Shown here: one piece after another, positions 34,576 through 48,043 of the stretch | Layout of the letters: every line of letters begins with the position of its first letter | Position numbering within the stretch: the first letter of the stretch is position 1 | NCBI GenBank assembly: GCA_034509755.1 | Contig: CM067559.1 | Location: forward strand, 43,129,032 to 43,193,031 | DNA length: 64,000 nt | Origin: Anisodus tanguticus | Taxonomy: Eukaryota; Streptophyta; Magnoliopsida; Solanales; Solanaceae | Reading direction: 5' to 3' | Program-made: the position numbers and the translations under genes | The notes under the pieces: model-generated | Told to the model about the DNA's origin: nothing | Database searches by the model: none | What the model saw: only the letters and a program-made list of their open reading frames with translations

Positions 34576-36516
34576 ATCCCCTCTTGAAAGAGATTTTGGC
34601 GCACTCACATGGTGTCTTTTCATTTCCAGCAATATTTCAGCGGACCGATGTTGCATAAGGAGAGGTAGCCTCAGCTTTGAACCTTCCATAGTTGAATACC
34701 AACGGACTTACTTACTGCGCGGTGAACGTGATGTCTTGAACCGTCAGTGTTTAGTGTAAGCCAAGACAATGATACCAACACAACAAATTCCCTTACTCTC
34801 TTCTTCGTAATGTTTTGTCCGTTTTGTCCATGGACAACGTCTTGGATTCTTAAGTGCGTTCATTTTGAGGCGGCCCGTCCTCGCACTTAAATAGGTGGTC
34901 TCCTACAAGGTATCCTGCTATACCCCACTTCACAAGTGTTAGGAACCATTAAAAGTTTCCCAAAAAACCTAACCTCAACTGTTGAGGAGCATTACAGGTT
35001 TTGAAAACTTAACCTTTACCCACACTGCAGATAGCACTTAAAGTCTATCGCGGGAACGACTTTGGATTTGGTGTTTCTTTTCAGAAATCACTATCCGAAG
35101 TGCTCATGCTAATACTGAAGCGATCAACTGAACCTTTACAACTTAGTTTTCCCATTGAACCAAATTACTGGGATCTCCGGTTCGTAAGGTTGGGTTTCCA
35201 CTTTGTATTGGTCCGTATATTTTGGGTTTTAAGCCCATTCCCCTAGACAGGCGAGAACACTTGATCTCCGGGTAGTCCCTTAGTTAGTAAACAAGGAAGT
35301 GACACCCGTGATGATCAAGCGCCATACGGTCTTATGTCTCCGACGGATCCCGATAGATATGTCCGGACGCCGTCATCCGTGTCCTTCCTAAAGCCGACCG
35401 GCTAGCCACGTGTATAACCGCTGAAGGCACGGGTTTCTCCCAATAAGGGACGTCCTCTAAGGAGCCGTGAAGTTACTCAACTTCTTTCATGCTTTGTATA
35501 AAGCGATAAACTCGATTCCATCATAAATCGGCGGATGCAAGTTTGCTTAGAGATTTTCCAAGAACCACCATACACATTTACTTGTGGCTTTGGTGTTCTT
35601 CGGATCCGATGTCCAGGTTGCATCTTGTGTTCTCCCGAACCGTGGACATCCAGAATACTATAATCCATAGATAAGCGAATAATTCGATATCGTCATATCC
35701 GACTTAACGCCTTCTATTGATCATGTATTAAGATCATCAGTGAACCTTAGTTCAACTGATCGGTTTGTAGGACGATACCAGGTCGGTTGTAGTGTGTACA
35801 ATACATTGAACTACACGTGACCTGAGCATATCGCCCCTTGTCTATGGGTGCACCATGATTCCAATCAGTTCTATGATTCATATCCATTGGTGGCTTTAAC
35901 GAGACTGTCAACTATCGGCCAATCCGTTAGATGTCTTAGAAATCCAATTCCTAAGATGTCATCGGCCAGTCCGAGAACCCGAGAACCCGAGAACCCGAGA
36001 ACCCCAGAACCCGAGAACCCGAGAACCCGGAACCCGGAACCCGGAACCCGGAACCTGAACCGGAACCGGAACCGGAACCGAACCCGGAACCGGAACCGGA
36101 ACCGGAACCGGAACCGGAACCGGACCGGACGGGCGGGGCGGCGGCGGCGCGCGTGTGGTCTTTCCTTGAACCGAAGCACATCTAGGTCCTCCCTCCTTTA
36201 AACACATGGGATACCCCTTGGGGTCCCAAACCCCAAACCAGTTTCGAGTCTTATATACACACAATTCTTTCTTCCTCTACCGATGAGGGAGAATTGAACA
36301 CAATACCACACTTTCCATGCTTCAAACACCTTACTTCGTGAACCAATATCTCTTTCATTTCTCAATGAAATTTGACGATTTTTGGCACTAAGGTTATCTA
36401 CGTACTTAGTAGATCATGCATGTGTGAAGAACCGGATTCTCCAACATACGTAACACTAGTGTTTAAGCCGTTAAAGTTGGTCGGTCGCAACTCCCGCCAA
36501 AGGCTAATTTCCAATA
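34576..36516 (-). repeat. array unit 1 (1941 bp)
   Basis: Internal 3' region 34576-35965, minisatellite 35973-36130, LTR-start segment to 36516. Its LTR terminus is mutated (CCAATAATCC instead of CCAACAATCC on the plus strand). The minisatellite is rich in CCGGAA hexamers and GAGAACCC repeats. Confidence 0.9.
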
Positions 36517-38450
36517 ATCCCCTCTTGAAAGAGATTTTGGCACACTCACATGGTGTCTTTTCATTTCCAGCAATATTTCAGCGGACCGATGTTGCATAAG
36601 GAGAGGTAGCCTCAGCTTTGAACCTTCCATAGTTGAATACCATCGGACTTACTTACTGCGCGGTGAACGTGATGTCTTGAACCGTCAGTGTTTAGTGTAA
36701 GCCAAGACAATGATACCAACACAACAAATTCCCTTACTCTCTTCTTCGTAATGTTTTGTCTGTTTTGGCCATGGACAACGTCTTAGATTCTTAAGTGCGT
36801 TCATTTTGAGGCGGCCCGTCCTCGCACTTAAATAGGTGGTCTCCTACAAGGTATCCTGCTATACCCCACTTCACAAGTGTTAGGAACCATTAAAAGTTTC
36901 CCAAAAAACCTAACCTCAACTGTTGAGGAGCATTACAGGTTGTGAAAACTTAACCTTTACCCACACTGCAGATAGCACTTAAAGTCTATCGCGGGAACGG
37001 CTTTGGATTTGGTGTTTCTTTTCAGAAATCACTATCCGAAGTGCTCATGCTAATACTGAAGCGATCAACTGAACCTTTACAACTTAGTTTTCCCATTGAA
37101 CCAAATTACCGGGATCTCCGGTTCGTAAGGTTGGGTTTCCACTTTGTATTGGTCCGTATATTTTGGGTTTTAAGCCCATTCCCCTAGACGAGCGAGAACA
37201 CTTGATCTCCGGGTAGTCCCTTAGTTAGTAAACAAGGAAGTGACACCCGTGATGATCAAGCGCCATACGGTCTTATGTCTCCGACGGATCCCGATAGATA
37301 TGTCCAGACGCCGTCATCCGTGTCCTTCCTAAAGCCGACCGGCTAGCCACGGTGTATAAGCTGCTTTGAAGGCACGGGTTTCTCCCAATAAGGGACGTCC
37401 TCTAAGGAGCCGTGAAGTTACTCAACTTCTTTCATGCTTTGTATATAGCGATAAACTCGATTCCATCATGAATCGGCGGATGCAAGTTTGCTTAGAGGAT
37501 TTTCCAAGAACCACCATACACATTTACTTGTGGCTTTGGTGTTCTTCGGATATCCGATGTCCGGGTTGCATCACCGTGTTCTCCCGAACCGCTGGACATC
37601 CAGAATACTATAATCCATAGATAAGCGAATAATTCAGATATCGTCATATCCGACTTAACGCCTTCTATTGATCATGTATTAAGATCATCAGTGAACCTTA
37701 GTTCAAGCGATCGGTTTGTAGGACGATACCGGGTCGGTTGTAGTGTGTACAATACATTGAACTACACGTGACACGAGCATATCGCTCCTTGTCTATGGGT
37801 GCACCTATGATTCCAATCAGTTCTATGATTCATATCCATTGGTGGCTTTAACGAGACTGTCAACTATCGGCCAGTCCGTTAGATGTCTTAGAAATCCAAT
37901 TCCAAGATGTCATCGGCCAGTCCGAGAACCCGAGAACCCGGAACTCGAGAACCCGGAACCCGAAACCCGGAACCCGGAACCCGGAACCCGGAACCCGGAA
38001 CCCGGAACCCGGAACCGGAACTCGGAACCCGGAACTCGGAACCGGAACCGGAACCGGACCGGACGGGCGGGCGGCGGCGGCGCGCGTGTGGTCTTTCCTT
38101 GAACCGAAGCACATCTAGGTCCTCCCTCCTTTAAACACATGGGATACCCCTTGGGGTCCCAAACCCCAAACCAGTTTCGAGTCTTATATACACAACAATT
38201 CTTTCTTCCTCTACCGATGAGGGAGAATTGAACACAATACCACACTTTCCATGCTTCAAACACCTTACTTCGTGAACCAATATCTCTTTCATTTCTCAAT
38301 GAAATTTGACGATTTTTGGCCCTACGGTTATCTACGTACTTAGTAGATCATGCATGTGTGAAGAACTGGATTCTCCAACATATGTAACACTAGTGTTTAA
38401 GCCGTTAAAGTTGGTCGGTCGCAACTCCCGCCAAAGGCTAATTTCCAACA
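36517..38450 (-). repeat. array unit 2 (1934 bp)
   Basis: Same order as the neighbouring units; minisatellite 37921-38063. Carries a one-base loss and gain near 37345-37370 and at 37806 relative to the others. Confidence 0.9.
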
Positions 38451-40404
38451 ATCCCCTCTTGAAAGAGATTTTGGCGCACTCACATGGTGTCTTTTCATTT
38501 CCAGCAATATTTCAGCGGACCGATGTTGCATAAGGAGAGGTAGCCTCAGCTTTGAACCTTCCATAGTTGAATACCATCGGACTTACTTACTTGCGCGGTG
38601 AACGTGATGTCTTGAACCGTCAGTTTTTAGTGTAAGCCAAGACAATGATACCAACACAACAAATTCCCTTACTCTCTTCTTCGTAATGTTTTGTCCGTTT
38701 TGGCCATGGACAACGTCTTGGATTCTTAAGTGCGTTCATTTTGAGGCGGCCCGTCCTCGCACTTAAATAGGTGGTCTCCTACAAGGTATCCTGCTATACC
38801 CCACTTCACAAGTGTTAGGAACCATTAAAAGTTTCCCAAAAAACCTAACCTCGGCTGTTGAGGAGCATTACGAGTTTTGAAAACTTAACCTTTACCCACA
38901 CTGCAGATAGCACTTAAAGTCTATCGCGGGAACGGCTTTGGATTTGGTGTTTCTTTTCAGAAATCACTATCCGAAGTGCTCATGCTAATACTGAAGCGAT
39001 CAACTGAACCTTTATAACTTAGTTTTCCCATTGAACCAAATTACCGGGATCTCCGGTTCGTAAGGTTGGGTTTCCACATTTGTATTGGTCCGTATATTTT
39101 GGGTTTTAAGCCCATTCCCTAGACAGCGAGAACACTTGATCTCGGGTAGTCCCTTAGTTAGTAAACAAGGAAGTGACACCCGTGATGATCAAGCGCCATA
39201 CGGTTTTATGTCTCCGACGGATCCCGATAGATATGTCCAGACGCCGTCATCCGTGTCCTTCCTAAAGCCGACCGGCTAGCCACGAGTGTATAACCGTGAA
39301 GGCACGGGTTTCTCCCAATAAGGGACGTCCTCTAAGGAGCCGTGAAGTTACTCAACTTCTTTCATGCTTTGTATAAAGCGATAAACTCGATTCCATCATG
39401 AATCGGCGGATGCAAGTTTGCTTAGAGGATTTTCCAAGAACCACCATACACATTTACTTGTGGCTTTGGTGTTCTTCAGATCTGATGTCCAGGTTGCATC
39501 ACTGTGTTCTCCCAGAACCGCTGGACATCCAGAATACTATAATCCATAGATAAGCGAATAATTCAGATATCGTCATATCCGACTTAACGCCTTCTATTGA
39601 TCATGTATTAAGATCATCAGTGAACCTTAGTTCAGGCGATCGGTTTGTAGGACGATACCAGGTCGGTTGTAGTGTGTACAATACATTGAACTACACGTGA
39701 CCTGAGCATATCGCCCCTTGTCTATGGGTGCACCATGATTCCAATCAGTTCTATGATTCATATCCATTGGTGGCTTTAACGAGACTGTCAACTATCGGCC
39801 AGTCCGTTAGATGTCTTAGAAATCCAATTCCTAAGATGTCATCGGCCAGTCCGAGAACCCGAGAACCCGAGAACCCGAGAACCCGAGAACCCGGAACCCG
39901 AGAACCCGGAACCCGGAACCCGGAACCCGGAACCCCGAACCCGGAACCCGGAACCCGGAACCCGGAACTCGGAACCCGGAACCCGGAACTCGGAACCGGA
40001 ACCGGAACCGGACCGGACGGGCGGGCGGCGGCGGTGCGCGTGTGGTCTTTCCTTGAACCGAAGCACATCTAGGTCCTCCCTCCTTTAAACACATGGGATA
40101 CCCCTTGGGGTCCCAAACCCCAAACCAGTTTCGAGTCTTATATACACAACAATTCTATCTTCCTCTACCGATGAGGGAGAATTGAACACAATACCACACT
40201 TTCCATGCTTCAAACACCTTACTTCGTGAACCAATATCTCTTTCATTTCTCAATGAAATTTGACGATTTTTGGCCCTACGGTTATCTACGTACTTAGTAG
40301 ATCATGCATGTGTGAAGAACTGGATTCTCCAACATATGTAACACTAGTGTTTAAGCCGTTAAAGTTGGTCGGTCGCAACTCCCGCCAAAGGCTAATTTCC
40401 AACA
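38451..40404 (-). repeat. array unit 3 (1954 bp)
   Basis: Longest unit. Its minisatellite, 39851-40014, is the longest of the GGAACCC type with both GAGAACCC and GGAACTC variants. Confidence 0.9.
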
Positions 40405-42316
40405 ATCCCCTCTTGAAAGAGATTTTGGCGCACTCACATGGTGTCTTTTCATTTCCAGCAATATTTCAGCGGACCGATGTTGCATAAGGAGAGGTAGCCT
40501 CAGCTTTGAACCTTCCATAGTTGAATACCATCGGACTTACTTACTGCGCGGTGAACGTGATGTCTTGAACCGTCAGTGTTTAGTGTAAGCCAAGACAATG
40601 ATACCAACCCAACAAATTCCCTTACTCTCTTCTTCGTAATGTTTTATCCGTTTTGGCCATGGACAACGTCTTGGATTCTTAAGTGCGTTCATTTTGAGGC
40701 GGCCCGTCCTCGCACTTAAATAGGTGGTCTCCTACAAGCTATCCTGCTATACCCCACTTCACAAGTGTTAGGAACCATTAAAAGTTTCCCAAAAAACCTA
40801 ACCTCAACTGTTGAGGAGCATTACAGGTTTTGAAAACTTAACCTTTACCCACACTGTAGATAGCACTTAAAGTCTATCGCGGGAACGGCTTTGGATTTGG
40901 TGTTTCTTTTCAGAAATCACTATCCGAAGTGCTCATGCTAATACTGAAGCGATCAACTGAACCTTTACAACTTAGTTTTCCCATTGAACCAAATTACTGG
41001 GATCTCCGGTTCGTAAGGTTGGGTTTCCACCGTATTGGTCCGTATATTTTGGGTTTTAAGCCCATTTCCCTAGACAGCAGCGAACACTTGATCTCTCGGG
41101 TAGTCCCTTAGTTAGTAAACAAGGAAGTGACACCCGTGATGATCAAGCGCCATACGGTCTTATGTCTCCGACAGATCACGATAGATATGTCAGACGCCGT
41201 CATCCGTGTCCTTCCTAAAGCCGACCGGCTAGCCACGTGTATAGCCGCTTTGAAGGCACGGGTTTCTCCCAATAAGGGACGTCCTCTAAGGAGCCGTGAA
41301 GTTACTCAACTTCTTTCATGCTTTGTATAAAGCGATAAACTCTGATTCCATCATGAATCGGCAGATGCATGTTTGCTTAGAGGATTTTCCAAGAACCACC
41401 ATACACATTTACTTGTGGCTTTGGTGTTCTTCGATCCGATGTCCAGGTTGCATCACCGTGTTCTCCCGAACCGCTGGACATCCAGCATACTATAATCCAT
41501 AGATAAGCGAATAATTCAGATATCGTCATATCCGACTTAACGCCTTCTATTGATCATGTATTAAGATCATCAGTGAACCTTAGTTCAACTGATCGGTTTA
41601 TAGGACGATACCAGGTCGGTTGTAGTGTGTACAATACATTGAACTACACGTGACCTGAGCATATCGCTCCTTGTCTATGGGTGCACCATGATTCCAATCA
41701 GTTCTATGATTCATATCCATTGGTGGCTTTAACGAGACTGTCAACTATCGGCCAGTCCGTTAGATGTCTTAGAAATCCAATTCCTAAGATGTCATCGGCC
41801 AGTCCGAGAACCCGAGAACCCGAGAACCCGAGAACCCGAGAACCCGAGAACCCGGAACCCGGAACCCGGAACCCGGAACCCGAAACCCGGAACCCGGAAC
41901 CCGGAACTCGGAACCGGAACCGGACCGGACGGGCGGGCGGCGGCGGCGCGCGTGTGGTCTTTCCTTAAACCGAAGCACATCTAGGTCCTCCCTCCTTTAA
42001 ACACATGGGATACCCCTTGGGTTCCCAAACCCCAAACCAGTTTCGAGTCTTATATACACAACAATTCTTTCTTCCTCTACCGATGAGGGAGAATTGAACA
42101 CAATACCACACTTTCCATGCTTCAAATACCTTACTTCGTGAACCAATATCTCTTTCATTTCTCAATGAAATTTTACGATTTTTGGCCCTAAGGTTATCTA
42201 CGTACTTAGTAGATCATGCATGTGTGAAGAACCAGATTCTCCAACATACGTAACACTAGTGTTTAAGCCGTTAAAGTTGGTCGGTCGCAACTCCCGCCAA
42301 AGGCTAATTTCCAACA
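40405..42316 (-). repeat. array unit 4 (1912 bp)
   Basis: Minisatellite 41805-41926. Has a small deletion at about 41030 (TTCCACCGTATTGG) shared with unit 5, suggesting units 4 and 5 are the closest relatives. Confidence 0.9.
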
Positions 42317-44230
42317 ATCCCCTCTTGAAAGAGATTTTGGCGCACTCACATGGTGTCTTTTCATTTCCAGCAATATTTCAGCGGACCGATGTTGCATAAG
42401 GAGAGGTAGCCTCAGCTTTGAACCTTCCATAGTTGAATACCATCGGACTTACTTACTGCGCGGTGAACGTGATGTCTTGAACCGTCAGTGTTTAGTGTAA
42501 GCCAAGACAATGATACCAACACAACAAATTCCCTTACTCTCTTCTTCGTAATGTTTTGTCCGTTTTGGCCATGGACAACGTCTTGGATTCTTAAGTGCGT
42601 TCATTTTGAGGCGGCCCGTCCTCGCACTTAAATAGGTGGTCTCCTACAAGGTATCCTGCTATACCCCACTTCACAAGTGTTAGGAACCATTAAAAGTTTC
42701 CCAAAAAACCTAACCTCGTTGTTGAGGAGCATTACGAGTTTTGAAAACTTAACCTTTACCCACACCTGCAGATAGCACTTAAAGTCTATCGCGGGAACGA
42801 CTTTGGATTTGGTGTTTCTTTTCGAAATCACTATCCGAAGTGCTCATGCTAATCGAAGCGATCAACCGAACCTTTACAACTTAGTTTTCCCATTGAACCA
42901 AATTACCGGGATCTCCGGTTCGTAAGGTTGGGTTTCCACCGTATTGGTCCGTATATTTTGGGTTTTAAGCCCATTCCCCTAGACAGCGAGAACACTTGAT
43001 CTCGGGTAGTCCCTTAGTTAGTAAACAAGGAAGTGACACCCGTGATGATCAAGCGCCATACGGTCTTATGTCTCCGACAGATCCTGATAGATATGTCCAG
43101 ACGCCGTCATCCGTGTCCTTCCTAAAGCCGACCGGCTAGCCACAGTGTATAGCTGCTGAAGGCACGGGTTTCTCCCAATAAGGGACGTCCTCTAAGGAGC
43201 CGTGAAGTTACTCAACTTCTTTCATGCTTTGTATAAAGCGATAAACTCTGATTCCATCATGAATCGGCAGATGCAAGTTTGCTTAGAGGATTTTCCAAGA
43301 ACCACCATACACATTTACTTGTGGCTTTGGTGTTCTTCGGATACGATGTCCAGGTTGCATCACTGTGTTCTCCCGAACCGCATTTGGACATCCAAGCATA
43401 CTATAATCCATAGATAAGCGAATAATTCAGATATCGTCATATCCGACTTAACGCCTTCTATTGATCATGTATTAAGATCATCAGTGAACCTTAGTTCAAC
43501 TGATCGGTTTATAGGACGATACCAGGTCGGTTGTAGTGTGTACAATACATTGAACTACACGTGACCGAGCATATCGCTCCTTGTCTATGGGTGCACCATG
43601 ATTCCAATCAGTTCTATGATTCATATCCATTGGTGGCTTTAACGAGACTGTCAACTATCGGCCAGTCCGTTAGATGTCTTAGAAATCCAATTCCTAAGAT
43701 GTCATCGGCCAGTCCGAGAACCCGAGAACCCGAGAACCCGGAACCCGGAACCCGGAACCCGGAACCCGGAACCCGGAACCCGGAACCCGGAACCCGGAAC
43801 CCGGAACTCGGAACTCGGAACTCGGAACCGGAACCGGACCGGACGGGCGGGCGGCGGCGGCGCGCGTGTGGTCTTTCCTTGAACCGAAGCACATCTAGGT
43901 CCTCCCTCCTTTAAACACATGGGATACCCCTTGGGGTCCCAAACCCCAAACCAGTTTCGAGTCTTATATACACAACAATTCTTTCTTCCTCTACCGATGA
44001 GGGAGAATTGAACACAATACCACACTTTCCATGCTTCAAACACCTTACTTCGTGAACCAATATCTCTTTCATTTCTCAAAGAAATTTGACGATTTTTGGC
44101 CCTACGGTTATCTACGTACTTAGTAGATCATGCATGTGTGAAGAACCGGATTCTCCAACATACGTAACACTAGTGTTTAAGCCGTTAAAGTTGGTCGGTC
44201 GCAACTTCCGCCAAAGGCTAATTTCCAACA
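42317..44230 (-). repeat. array unit 5 (1914 bp), outer element end
   Basis: Minisatellite 43717-43845. The LTR-start segment here is the truncated 5' LTR of the insertion and abuts the aaaac duplication. Shares the 42938 deletion with unit 4. Confidence 0.9.
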
Positions 44231-44235
44231 AAAAC

Positions 44236-45562
44236 AACAAAAAATCTTTTTCATTTTTTGAAAAACCAACATACATGTCATCTTACTTTTCATGAGCATA
44301 ACATTCGGATCCTAAATAAAAAAACTCAAATAAAATTTGACCTTGATATATTTTTCAACCCTCATCGTAGGTTTAGTTCAATATCACTCGATTTTACGTA
44401 CTACTAATAGCTTAATTAATCTATAAAATTATAATGAAGAGGTGACCGCCCAACCAGTTTTATTGATTTGGAATATACTAGCTTGTACTCTTCAAAAACC
44501 AAAGAGATTAGGCTTAATAATAGCTTAATTAATTGACAAAAAAATATAAGCTTTCTTGCAACTACAATCACACGACGAGATTAAGGGAGTTAATAATAGA
44601 GAATAACTTTCAATAGACCCTTGTGATCCGGTCCTTCCCCGGACCCCGCGCATAGCGGGAGTTTAGTGCACTGAGCTGCCCTTTATTTTTTTTATCTAGA
44701 AGTGTCGTCTATCTTTCTTATTTTTTTGTTTCATTTGAATGCATAGTCAATAAGGCAAATAACTAAATTTATGATCATTTCATCCCACTCGATTCAAGAA
44801 CTTGAGTATGAACTAATGCTCTGGTCAGCTATCTCGATTGAAATCATGTAAATGATATTTTTGTTGAAATAATATTTTTACTTACATCGATCGATGATCC
44901 TCAATATAGAAGAAAGAGTTCGAGCATTATTAAACATGAAATTATAAGAAGAATTTGATTGTGTATCAAGTTGTGCAGGAATTTAAGCCAAAATATATAT
45001 AAAAAATAGATTAATTTTTTTCTCATTCCTGAAGAGGTGCATATCTTGCCCTGATAAAACTAAAAGATGCATATAGCAATATATACGGAGTAGTTGTTTC
45101 TCATGATGTTTTGGATATTATTATGGTCTCATCAAGCTCCGTATCTTCTTTCTTTGAGATCATATCTCCTAGTGGGGCGTGTTTTTCTCTTATAATATGA
45201 GATAAAATCAGAATTAGTTGGACCATTAAATTTTATTCAATAGATGAAATAATTTGAGTAGAATATCAAATGCAAACCTATAAAATGTAAATCATGAATC
45301 TGTCAATACGCAGAGGCAGAATTTTTAATTTATGAATTTTGAATCACAATTTTTTTGTTTATTGAATTGTAAATACATTATTCATACTATTAAATAAATT
45401 TTAAAATATAAATATATAATATAAATCAAAATTATTGAATTCTACTAAATTCGTAAAGCGCTCCTGGTCTGCCCGTGTCTAGAGGTAATTAAGCATGTCT
45501 AGAAACTAAATCTCAATACAATTAAATATAGAACATAAAAGTTATTATGAGAACCTATTTTC
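44236..45562. other. intergenic with a SINE 3' end at 44600-44692
   Basis: No gene. The stretch GACCCTTGTGATCCGGTCC, CCGGACCCCGCGCATAGCGG and GTTTAGTGCACTGAGCTGCC followed by a T-rich tail is the 3' half of a Solanaceae SINE in plus orientation. The rest is AT-rich and featureless. Confidence 0.6.
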
Positions 45563-45563
45563 A

Positions 45564-45678
45564 TGTTGCTCGTACCCTTTACATATTGTCGTATCCGTGT
45601 TGGATCCTCCAAAATATATAATTTTTGAAGGGCCCGACACACACCCCGAGATATTTTTAAAGAGTCTGAGCAACGTAG
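45564..45678. repeat. MITE-like repeat with TGTTGCTCG ends
   Basis: Left TGTTGCTCGTACCCTT and right AAGAGTCTGAGCAACG are inverted. The core has a GTGTTGGATCCTCC / GGGCCCGACACA pair. Diverged copies lie at 49142-49260, 49421-49525, 51046-51143 and 63541-63623. This one sits just downstream of the hydrolase pseudogene stop. Confidence 0.65.
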
Positions 45679-46214
45679 ACCTTAATATACTTTTATATAA
45701 CAAAGGTCTCTCCAAGTAAGAATGTCTTCATAATCTTATCTCCCATTCCATCTGCATAAGGAAACAAATGACCACCACCTTTAATTTCATGATATCGAAT
45801 CCATGGTAGTCGTTTTGCAACATATCGTTGCAGAACGACAGGTACAAGCCCGTCCTCATCGCCTTGCCATATGTGAACAGAGCCTTCATTGTTAGGAGAT
45901 GGGTCCTCGAGCTCCATGGGGTCGAATTCCCATGTTTTAATTCCAATTATCATGTCGCGGTGAATGGACTCGAACTCCCCTTGTTGTCTAATTTGTGCCT
46001 GAGGCCATGAATGAACATGTTTTGATACTCGAACTTGTAATATACTAAAGATATACGGTTTTATACCAAAAATGTATAAATAACATCAAGCAAATATAGA
46101 GCACTATAAATAGCTTTTGTATTGTCAATTATCTCTCAGTCAAAATAAATAAAAAAAATTAGTAACACTGCGGAACATTATGCAAAGATGTACTTGAAGG
46201 AAATAGTTAGACTG

Positions 46215-46399
46215 TGAAAGAAATAATCCCCTTGATTATTTTCATTACTTGAAAGGCTATATATACAAGTTACAAAATAGGAGAATCATATTCCTATTCT
46301 ATTCCTAAAACCTTATTCTATACATTTATGGGTAATACACTACTAATTATATTACAACATTACCTAAATTAGGATACTAAATATTTACCATAAATTACT
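46215..46399 (-). repeat. truncated copia LTR in pseudogene intron 4
   Basis: Matches the LTR at 13621-13830 from its TGAAAGAAATAAT end to ATAAATTAC, then is cut off. No internal element sequence follows. Confidence 0.8.
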
Positions 46400-46470
46400 T
46401 GGTACAAATCAGTCCAAAAACCAAGAGCAAATCAGTCCAAATAAACCGAGAGCAAATCAGTCCAAATCCG
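46400..46470. repeat. short tandem repeat, ~24-bp unit
   Basis: Three copies of a GAGCAAATCAGTCCAAA-type unit lie beside the truncated LTR. Confidence 0.6.
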
Positions 46471-47128
46471 TGACAAATATACACAATATACACACAATAG
46501 ATGCATGTTTCTGTTAAATTCAGACACAGGAGCACAGTTCACATCGCACTTTTGGTAGTTGTTTAAGAAAGGTCACTTAACATCAAGCTCTCCCTTTTCT
46601 TTTATTATGTTCTTTTTTCTCAAATGCACGAGCGAAGGAAAACGAGGGCAGGAGAGAAGGGGAACGTGATACTCGAGCATTTAACGTCTAGTTACAAGGT
46701 GACATTACTGCTATGCAATGGCGATTACTTCATACATGGTCTATTTTTTCTCCAAAGTTATTAGAGTACTTCATATTAGCACACATACTGCTAGTAACAA
46801 TATCTTGAAAAGATTTACAACCAAGTTCTCACCCGATATGGTTCTTGCGAGGCATCAAACCTCGGTGCCAATTGTTTGTCCTGAGTTGAAAAGATATCCG
46901 GGCTATGAGCTGCAACACTAGAAGAAGGGAAAAACTTTTGAGTGTTCCACCAGTAAGTCAGCCACGGAAGATAGTGAGCAACACGAACTGTCCACAGATC
47001 CGGGGCTGGCATATCACAGTATGATTTTTCGGTCAAATTTGCAGGAAAACCAGGCCACCATAAGTTAGCCACGGGCGTTAGTAGCGCTGCTCCGGCCAAT
47101 CTGTTACACATTTATTAAGTGACACAAT

Positions 47129-48043
47129 TGTTGGAAATTTATTAATGTGGAATTAAGTATATCCCATTATTTATGACTAAAATAATTGGGGTCCCGCATG
47201 TCGGAAACGTCGTTTCCACACACGTGCACACGTAGTGCCAAGTATCGCAAATTTCATTAGTGAAAGAGATACTGGTATGTATGTAATACGTTTGAGACAT
47301 AGAATGATGGACGGTTATTGGCCAAATGACAAAGTATTCCACGTTGGTAAACGAAGGAAGAAGTGTAAGATGAAACGAGTAGGAAATAGTCGCGGAGCCG
47401 TGAAGGACCACGACGCAACACCGTCGGAACCACGACGCCGGAGCGCCGCGGCGCTAATTGGGTGGCCAGTCACTGGAGCCGCGGCGCTTCGGAGGCAGAA
47501 TGCTGCGACGAGAAGTTGGAAAGTTCTGACCTTTGGGCTGGTTTTGGAGCATTGAATCTCCATTATTTGGCACATGAATTCAGCCATTATTTGGCTGAAT
47601 GTAACCCCTCAATCAAGTGTCATTACATGACTATTGAAGGCCATTAGTTGGCTAGTTGAAGGGTCATCTCATTACACTATAAATTGAGGCCTTTGGCTCA
47701 ATTGTTCACTGCACTTGGAAACATTCACAGAATTTTCTAACATCTTCTTCTTCCTCTCTAGCAAGTTTAGTACACTCAAAGTTCTTCAAGAATAACACTT
47801 GAGTTTCCTTTGCTCAATTGTTAAATTGTTGTTGTATCTTGGGAGATTATTGCCCGACAACGTAAAAGGAGATATACGGGGCAATCTTGTCTTAAAGACA
47901 GAGTGTCAGCACTCGACTCAGCAAATCACACAAGGAGTTTGTTTCGTTTCTGATTTCCAGTTTTGTTGTAACCTTTAGTTTATCCTTTCTACCAATGGTA
48001 ATATTTACTTATTTCCCGTTCCCTGCAATTGTTGTATCCCACA
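47129..48043 (+). mobile_element. solo LTR (915 bp) in pseudogene intron 3
   Basis: Begins TGTTGGAAATT and ends TTGTATCCCACA, with acaat duplicated at 47124-47128 and 48044-48048. The 3' third resembles the solo LTR at 27597-28642 (GAGTTTCCTTTGCTCA, ATACGGGGCAAT, GTCTTAAAGACAGAGTG); the rest differs, so it is a sister family. Removing it leaves an intron of about 87 bp. Confidence 0.9.

Larger units (their letters stand above)
33364..44230 (-). mobile_element. LTR element converted into a five-unit tandem array
   Basis: The target duplication aaaac lies at 33359-33363 and 44231-44235. On the minus strand the insertion starts TGTTGGAAATTAGCC at 44230 and ends ..CCCAACA at 33364. A full LTR occupies 33364-34575. 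Above it lie five head-to-tail units of 1912-1954 bp. Each unit holds ~385 bp of the LTR start, a GC-rich GGAACC-type minisatellite and ~1.4 kb of element 3' internal sequence ending in a purine tract (CTTTCAAGAGGGGAT) before the next LTR start. No primer site, gag or pol remains. The same LTR family forms the solo LTR at 27597-28642. Confidence 0.9.

Noticed and set aside
35871..43894. Open frames of 60-130 codons rich in Pro-Gly-Phe-Arg-Val or Arg-Asn-Pro-Glu repeats
   Set aside because: They are open only because the GGAACC-type minisatellite lacks stops in several frames on both strands. They recur in each array unit and have no start context or domain.
45728..45946. 72-codon frame overlapping the last exon of the hydrolase pseudogene
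   Set aside because: It is the same exon read in the wrong frame; the correct frame keeps the GDEDGLVP and GGGHLFP motifs.
47235..47647. Frames of 90-106 codons within 47.2-47.6 kb
   Set aside because: They fall in the GC-richer part of the solo LTR in intron 3 and overlap on both strands; chance frames.
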